DNA of 8,563 nt from AP-15 sp035509615 (GTDB lineage Bacteria > Pseudomonadota > Alphaproteobacteria > ATCC43930 > CGMCC-115725), in NCBI GenBank assembly GCA_035509615.1, contig DATJLK010000078.1, positions 1 to 8,563 of the forward strand, in the 5' to 3' direction. Every line of letters starts with the position of its first letter. Position 1 is the first letter of the stretch. This document shows, piece after piece, positions 5,026-8,563 of this stretch. Made by a program: the position numbers and the translations under genes. The notes under the pieces are model-generated. The model saw only the letters and a program-made list of their open reading frames with translations, searched no databases and had not been told where the DNA came from.

Positions 5026-7062
5026 TTACAGATCGAGGTCGCGGACGAACCGCGCGTTCTTCTGGATATAGTCAAACCGCAATTCGGGGCGGCGGCCCAT
5101 CAGGGTTTCGACCAGCGCCGTCGTACGGGCGCAGGGTCGCGCCGCGCCGCTTGCATCGGGCGCGGGCTCGATGCCGTCAGGCCCTCCAGCGGGCAACGCG
5201 ATCGCGACCTTGAGCAAGGTGCGCTGCGCCGGATCCATTGTCGTTGCCTTGAGATAGCGTGCCGGCATCTCGCCCAGTCCCTTAAAGCGGCTCACCTCGA
5301 TCTTCCCGCGACCGCTGAAACCGGTGCGCAGCAATTCCTCGCGATGCACGTCATCGCGGGCATAGAGCGTCACCTCACCCTGCGTGAGCCGATAAAGCGG
5401 CGGCAGCGCCAAAAACAAATGGCCGTTGTCGATCAGCTTTGGCATCTCGCGAAAAAAAAACGTCATCAGCAATGAGGCGATGTGGGCACCGTCGACATCG
5501 GCGTCGGTCATGATCACGACGCGTTCATAGCGCAGCGCCTCGTCGCGGTAATGGGCACCCGAGCCGCAGCCGAGCGCCAGGATGATGTCGGCGAGCTCCT
5601 GGTTGGCCTTCATTTTATCGATCGAGGCGCTGGCGACATTCAGGATCTTGCCGCGCAGTGGCAGAATCGCCTGGGTCTCGCGATCGCGCGCCTGCTTGGC
5701 CGAGCCGCCGGCGCTGTCGCCTTCGACCAGGAAGATCTCGGTGCCGGCAGCGCTGTCGCGGGTACAGTCGGCAAGTTTGCCGGGGAGCCGCAATTTGCGC
5801 GTGGCACTTTTGCGCGCGAGTTCGCGCTGCTGGCGCCGTCGCTGGCGTTCTTCGGCGCGTTCGACGATCCGCTCGAGTAAATGGCGAGCGCTGGCGGGGT
5901 CGGCGCCAAGCCAATGGTCGAAATGATCCTTGATCGCGGTCTCGACGAGCCGGGTGGCCTCAGCCGAAGCCAGCCGCTCCTTGGTCTGTCCCTGAAATTG
6001 CGGGTCACGAATAAACAGCGACAGCAATAAGACGGCACCCCCGGTCACGTCTTCTGCGGTCGCCTGGACGGCGCGACGATTGCCGGTCAGTTCGCCATAG
6101 CTCTTGAGGCCGCGCAACAAGGCGTTGCGCAGACCGGCTTCGTGCGTCCCGCCCTCGGGGGTCGGGATCGTGTTGCAATACGAGTGAGCGAACCCCGCCT
6201 CCTCGTCCTCGGGCCAGGCCACTGCCCATTCGACCCGGCCGCCCGCGGGGAGTTCGGCATCACCGACGAACGGCCGCGGCGTCAGCGTTGCCTGGCCCTC
6301 CAGGCTTGTCCCGAGAAAATCCCCGAGACCACCGGGAAAATGAAGCCGGGCTTCTGCCGGAACGCCTTCCGGTCGGGGCAATGCCGGATCGCAGCTCCAG
6401 CGGATTTCAAGCCCGCGGAACAGGTAGGCCTTGGATCGGGCCATGCGGTACAACAGCGCCGGTCGAAAGCCGATGCCGGCAAAAATCTGCGGATCGGGGT
6501 GAAAACGCAGCGTCGTGCCGCGCCGGTTTTGAACCGGGCCGCAATCCTGCAATCCGCCCGTGGGGGTACCGCGGCTGTAGGTTTGACGCCATAGTCGTCG
6601 ATCGCGGGCAATTTCGACCTCAAGCGCATCCGACAGCGCGTTGACGACCGAGACGCCAACGCCGTGCAGGCCGCCCGAGGTATGGTAGGCCTCGCCGCCA
6701 AACTTGCCGCCAGCGTGCAATGTCGTCAGGATCACCTCGAGCGCCGATTTGTCCGGGAAACGCGGATGCGGGTCGATCGGAATGCCGCGCCCATTGTCGC
6801 GGATCGTCAGCCAGTCGCCGGCGGCGAGTTCGATTTCGATGCGAGCGGCATGACCGGCGACCGCTTCATCCATCGCATTGTCGAGAATCTCGGCAGCGAG
6901 ATGATGCAACCCGCGTTCGTCGGTGCCGCCGATATACATCCCCGGTCGCCGGCGAACCGGCTCCAGCCCTTCCAGAACCTCGATGTCCTTGGCGGAATAA
7001 TTGTCGCCAGCGGAATAGGTGTCGCCCTGGGGCCCAGCCAAATTGCGGAACAAATCAGCCAT
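5026..7062 (-). CDS. parE: DNA topoisomerase IV subunit B
   Basis: ParE is the ATPase subunit of topoisomerase IV, which decatenates daughter chromosomes together with ParC. The 678-aa product starts at the ATG at 7062 (MADLFRN). The frame stays open a further 135 codons upstream, but that part has no family similarity. The GHKL ATPase domain shows the catalytic Glu58 and Asn62 (EILDN), DNGRGIP (89-95), LHAGGKF (115-121), the ATP-lid GGLHGVGVSVVNALS (130-144) and the QTK loop (359-361). The TOPRIM domain shows EGDSAGGSA (447-455) and DADVDG (520-525), followed by FKGLGEM (593-599). The length, without the long insertion common in GyrB, favours ParE. A Gly/Pro/Ala-rich stretch at about 623-645 is longer than usual. 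A T9 run encodes Phe-Phe-Phe (complement of 5452-5460). It is divergent from the DUF6961-like gene. Confidence 0.95.
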   Translation of the reverse strand: MADLFRNLAGPQGDTYSAGDNYSAKDIEVLEGLEPVRRRPGMYIGGTDERGLHHLAAEILDNAMDEAVAGHAARIEIELAAGDWLTIRDNGRGIPIDPHPRFPDKSALEVILTTLHAGGKFGGEAYHTSGGLHGVGVSVVNALSDALEVEIARDRRLWRQTYSRGTPTGGLQDCGPVQNRRGTTLRFHPDPQIFAGIGFRPALLYRMARSKAYLFRGLEIRWSCDPALPRPEGVPAEARLHFPGGLGDFLGTSLEGQATLTPRPFVGDAELPAGGRVEWAVAWPEDEEAGFAHSYCNTIPTPEGGTHEAGLRNALLRGLKSYGELTGNRRAVQATAEDVTGGAVLLLSLFIRDPQFQGQTKERLASAEATRLVETAIKDHFDHWLGADPASARHLLERIVERAEERQRRRQQRELARKSATRKLRLPGKLADCTRDSAAGTEIFLVEGDSAGGSAKQARDRETQAILPLRGKILNVASASIDKMKANQELADIILALGCGSGAHYRDEALRYERVVIMTDADVDGAHIASLLMTFFFREMPKLIDNGHLFLALPPLYRLTQGEVTLYARDDVHREELLRTGFSGRGKIEVSRFKGLGEMPARYLKATTMDPAQRTLLKVAIALPAGGPDGIEPAPDASGAARPCARTTALVETLMGRRPELRFDYIQKNARFVRDLDL

Positions 7063-7073
7063 TACCGGGCCAG

Positions 7074-7101
7074 AATATAGCGGACACGGCAAGGCTTGCA
7101 A
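7074..7101 (-). promoter_or_regulatory. Candidate parE promoter giving a very short leader
   Basis: On the minus strand TTGCAA (7101-7096), a 16-bp spacer and TATATT (7079-7074) resemble a sigma-70 type promoter. Transcription from it would begin only about four to six bases before the parE ATG at 7062. There is no Shine-Dalgarno sequence in front of that ATG, which is consistent with leaderless or near-leaderless translation. Only the sequence match is seen; activity is inferred. Confidence 0.4.
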
Positions 7102-7218
7102 GCAGCATCCGGTATTCATGCCGAGCCGAGCAACTAGATCTTGCATTCGCTGGAGCGGACCGATCTCGATCGACAAAAGCCCGGAAACCGGTCGGGCTGT
7201 GGCGGTGTTATAGTGGCG

Positions 7219-7437
7219 ATGATGCAGATGATGATGACCAATGAGCGCAAGATCTGGGAAGCGGCTTTGCTGCTGGTCCGCCGCCACGGCAGCGCCGCCG
7301 CGGAGGTGGCGCAACAGGAGGTTCAGCGCCTGCGGAGCGGCGATGACGCACTGACCTGCGTGGTCTGGTGTTGGATCGCCCGCTCGACCGCCGAATTGCT
7401 GCGTCCGTTTCCGGATGACGGTGAACGGATACATTGA
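7219..7437 (+). CDS. Small protein resembling the DUF6961 family
   Basis: The product is up to 72 aa and soluble, with no membrane segment. After a Met-rich start it reads TNERKIWEAALLLVRRHG, then a helical Ala/Gln/Arg-rich region, a Gly-Asp turn, a CVVWCWIARSTAELLR helix and a PDDGERIH end. This resembles small alphaproteobacterial helical proteins grouped as DUF6961, whose function is unknown. Five in-frame ATGs lie at 7219, 7222, 7228, 7231 and 7234, so the start is uncertain by up to five residues; the conserved part begins at about Thr after the last Met. No good Shine-Dalgarno precedes any of them. A TATAGT at 7209-7214 could be a -10 box just before the first ATG. It is divergent from parE and 95 bp upstream of msrB. 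A minus-strand open frame over the same region has no recognisable similarity. Confidence 0.65.
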   Translation: MMQMMMTNERKIWEAALLLVRRHGSAAAEVAQQEVQRLRSGDDALTCVVWCWIARSTAELLRPFPDDGERIH

Positions 7438-7532
7438 GTCGACTGCTGCGAGCCGATTGCTGCGCATCCCTTAACCTCGCCCGTCTTCGTTCTGACATTC
7501 TCCGGATTGGACGCCTTTTCCACGAGGGAGCC

Positions 7533-8039
7533 ATGGCTCGGGGTCGGTTGGACCGGATCGCAGTCAAAGGACATGCGAGCGACAGATCTTTTGATGTGAC
7601 GATGAGCGAGGCGGAATGGCGGCGGCAGCCGCCTCCCGCAGCGTATCATGTCCTGCGCGAGCATGGTACCGAGCGCGCCGGCACCAGCAAGCTCGACAAG
7701 GAATATGGTGCCGGTATCTATCATTGCGTCGGCTGCGGCCAGCCGTTGTTTGCGGCCGCCGCCAAATTCAACAGCGGCACCGGCTGGCCGAGTTTCTTGG
7801 CGCCGCTCGACCGCGCGGTCGAGACCGAGACCGACCGCAGCTTTTTGATGACCCGGACTGAAGTCCATTGCAGCCGCTGCGGCGGTCATCTGGGTCACGT
7901 CTTTGACGATGGGCCGCAACCGACCGGGCTGCGCTATTGCATGAACGGCGTCGCCCTTGACTTCCACGCCGGCGAGACGGCGCCGGTGGCGCCTAGCGAC
8001 GAGGACGCCGCCGCGAATGCCAAGACGCCGGTCCGCTAG
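7533..8039 (+). CDS. msrB: Peptide-methionine (R)-S-oxide reductase MsrB
   Basis: MsrB reduces methionine-R-sulfoxide in proteins and so repairs oxidative damage; with no signal peptide, this one should be cytoplasmic. The start is the ATG at 7533 (MARGRLD), behind GAGGGAG at 7524-7530, giving 168 aa. The conserved FDVTMSEAEW segment lies after this start, so the later ATG at 7602 would cut into the domain. Structural zinc ligands are Cys65/Cys68 (CVGC) and Cys113/Cys116 (CSRC). The catalytic cysteine is Cys136 in RYCMN. Other hallmarks are GTERAG (45-50), GTGWPSF (82-88) and GGHLGHVFDDGP (117-128). In many MsrBs the second position of that loop is the resolving Cys (SGCGWPSF); here it is Thr83, and no other free Cys exists. 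The stop codon TAG lies inside the left end of a MITE-like repeat, so the last residues may have been set by that insertion. Confidence 0.95.
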   Translation: MARGRLDRIAVKGHASDRSFDVTMSEAEWRRQPPPAAYHVLREHGTERAGTSKLDKEYGAGIYHCVGCGQPLFAAAAKFNSGTGWPSFLAPLDRAVETETDRSFLMTRTEVHCSRCGGHLGHVFDDGPQPTGLRYCMNGVALDFHAGETAPVAPSDEDAAANAKTPVR

Positions 8040-8189
8040 TGTCCTGAGCCTGAAGTTCGCAAGACTACCCGCCTCGCCATCCCGACGAAGGTCGGGACCC
8101 ATACCGGCTGTGGGTACCGGCCGTCGCCGGTATGGGACGAGGAAAAAATCCTGGAACAACTTCGACGAACTTCTGAACCAGGACACTAG
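8036..8189. mobile_element. MITE-like element with imperfect terminal inverted repeats, TA/CTAG ends
   Basis: The 154-bp segment begins CTAGTGTCCTG and ends with its exact inverse, CAGGACACTAG. The inverted match extends to 24 bp with 20 identities (both arms continue to AAGTTCG read inward). CTAG at each edge fits insertion at TA within CTAG, as for IS630/Tc1-mariner elements, with TA as target duplication. There is no open frame for a transposase, so it would be a non-autonomous derivative. The interior is itself palindromic: TCCCGAC-GAAG-GTCGGGA (8080-8097) and CCCATACCGGC / GCCGGTATGGG (8098-8108 and 8126-8136). The left edge overlaps the msrB stop codon. The structure is seen directly; family attribution and mobility are inferred, since no second copy lies in the window. 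Confidence 0.6.
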
Positions 8190-8202
8190 ACCTTGATCGT
8201 AC

Positions 8203-8231
8203 CGGATCGAAGCGCCTCGTGCTCCGATCCG
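8203..8231. repeat. Inverted repeat with 7-nt loop
   Basis: CGGATCG (8203-8209) and CGATCCG (8225-8231) pair perfectly. After one A/C mismatch, AGC and GCT continue the stem, leaving a 7-nt loop. There is no T-tract, so it is not an obvious terminator. It lies just after the MITE-like element in the msrB-glnA gap. Confidence 0.5.
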
Positions 8232-8263
8232 ATCCGTAAAGCATGGTCTCACCCTTGGCATCG

Positions 8264-8321
8264 AGAGCAGGATCCACGCATGCAATGGAAGCTCTGTTGC
8301 CATTTCATGCGACCCTGCTCT
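8264..8321. repeat. Long imperfect palindrome (REP-like)
   Basis: AGAGCAG (8264-8270) and CTGCTCT (8315-8321) bracket a 58-bp segment whose arms continue as GCATG-AATGG on one side and its inverse CCATT-CATGC on the other, with small internal loops and a three-base bulge. Its form suggests a repetitive extragenic palindrome or transcribed hairpin. Copy number elsewhere in the genome cannot be seen here. Confidence 0.5.
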
Positions 8322-8365
8322 AGCCACCGGCCAGCATCTACCCAGCAAGATCTCGATATCGGAAA

Positions 8366-8399
8366 CGGAAAGCGCGCCCCTCCTGGGACGCGCTTTCCG
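8366..8399 (-). terminator. Probable intrinsic terminator of glnA
   Basis: CGGAAAGCGCG (8366-8376) and CGCGCTTTCCG (8389-8399) form a perfect 11-bp stem, with a possible extra CCC/GGG pairing inside the loop. It starts 41 bases after the glnA stop. Read on the minus strand it is followed by TTTCC, a short T-run. On the plus strand nothing like a T-tract follows, so termination of glnA is the better reading. The weak U-tract limits confidence. Confidence 0.6.
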
Positions 8400-8439
8400 G
8401 TTATGAGGTGGGAACGGTCGTGAGGCCGGGCGGGGTGGG

Positions 8440-8563
8440 TCAGACCGAATAATACATCTGGAATTCGATCGGGTGGGGGGTGTGTTCGAAATTGTACACC
8501 TCCTCCCACTTCAACTCGATATAGGCCTCGATCTGGTCGCGGGTGAAGACATCGCCCTTGAGC
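8440..8563 (-). CDS. glnA: Glutamine synthetase type I, C-terminal end (partial)
   Basis: Only the last 40 codons and the stop (TGA at 8442-8440) are in the window; the gene continues past the right edge. Read on the minus strand they give LKGDVFTRDQIEAYIELKWE and then the closing EFQMYYSV. The WEEV and HPIEF stretch and the Tyr-rich final SV are characteristic of the C-terminus of bacterial type I glutamine synthetase, which makes glutamine from glutamate, ammonia and ATP. The GSI adenylylation site lies upstream of this fragment and cannot be checked. It is convergent with msrB across a 400-bp gap. No ORF call would capture it because its start is outside. Confidence 0.92.
   Translation of the reverse strand, partial: LKGDVFTRDQIEAYIELKWEEVYNFEHTPHPIEFQMYYSV

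Noticed and set aside
5026..7062. GyrB rather than ParE
   Set aside because: At 678 aa it lacks the length typical of proteobacterial GyrB (about 800 aa). The call still rests on general resemblance, and finding a separate gyrB in the genome would confirm it.
7063..7467. 135-codon N-terminal extension of ParE
   Set aside because: The extension resembles nothing, ParE homology begins just after the ATG at 7062, and the region overlaps the divergent DUF6961-like gene and its probable promoter.
8036..8321. CRISPR array from the clustered repeats
   Set aside because: The repeats are inverted, different from one another and irregularly spaced. There are no direct repeats with unique spacers.
7323..8348. 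341-codon minus-strand open frame across msrB and the repeats
   Set aside because: It is antisense to msrB and runs through the MITE-like palindromes. There is no domain, so it is a shadow frame.

Overview
The window is GC-rich chromosomal DNA that looks alphaproteobacterial. The ParE, IF-1, cold-shock protein, MsrB and GlnA sequences read like that class, and the csp / infA / DEAD-box order and a small DUF6961-like protein fit a Rhodospirillales- or Hyphomicrobiales-type genome. No genus can be assigned from the sequence alone. There are no tRNA or rRNA genes, no CRISPR array, no phage genes and no intact transposase.

Layout. (1) 50-841 (+) is a HpcH/HpaI-family class II aldolase. It converges, with 18 bp between stop codons, on (2) 860-1921 (-), an uncharacterised MetE/UROD-like TIM-barrel protein that keeps a plausible zinc-ligand set. 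(3) 2095-4848 is a minus-strand run, in transcription order: cold-shock protein (4848-4642), IF-1 (4588-4319), RhlE-type DEAD-box helicase (4174-2714), stand-alone Lrp/AsnC ligand-binding domain (2690-2415) and Rieske ferredoxin (2418-2095, ATGA overlap). The MetE-like gene follows 173 bp further on. (4) parE (7062-5026, -) encodes topoisomerase IV subunit B and lies upstream of the csp gene. (5) Divergent from parE are a small DUF6961-like gene (7219-7437, +) and msrB (7533-8039, +). (6) 8040-8439 has no gene but is dense in inverted repeats: a MITE-like element whose left end carries the msrB stop codon, two further palindromes, and a probable terminator for (7) glnA, whose last 40 codons run off the right edge on the minus strand.

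How the genes work together. Three neighbouring genes (CspA-like RNA chaperone, IF-1, DEAD-box helicase) all act on RNA structure and translation initiation, and suggest a cold or stress RNA-remodelling module. The IF-1 gene starts with TTG behind a strong ribosome-binding site. The RAM-domain and Rieske genes are translationally coupled and may form a small redox/sensing unit whose oxygenase or reductase partner is not in the window. The aldolase and the MetE-like protein look catabolic or C1-related, but their substrates cannot be read from sequence. msrB, parE and glnA are housekeeping.

No clearly new multi-gene system is visible. The items most worth following up are the MITE-like element at the msrB stop codon, the TTG-started and C-terminally extended IF-1 in the RNA-remodelling cluster, the zinc-competent MetE-like protein, an MsrB with no resolving cysteine, and a possibly near-leaderless parE transcript.
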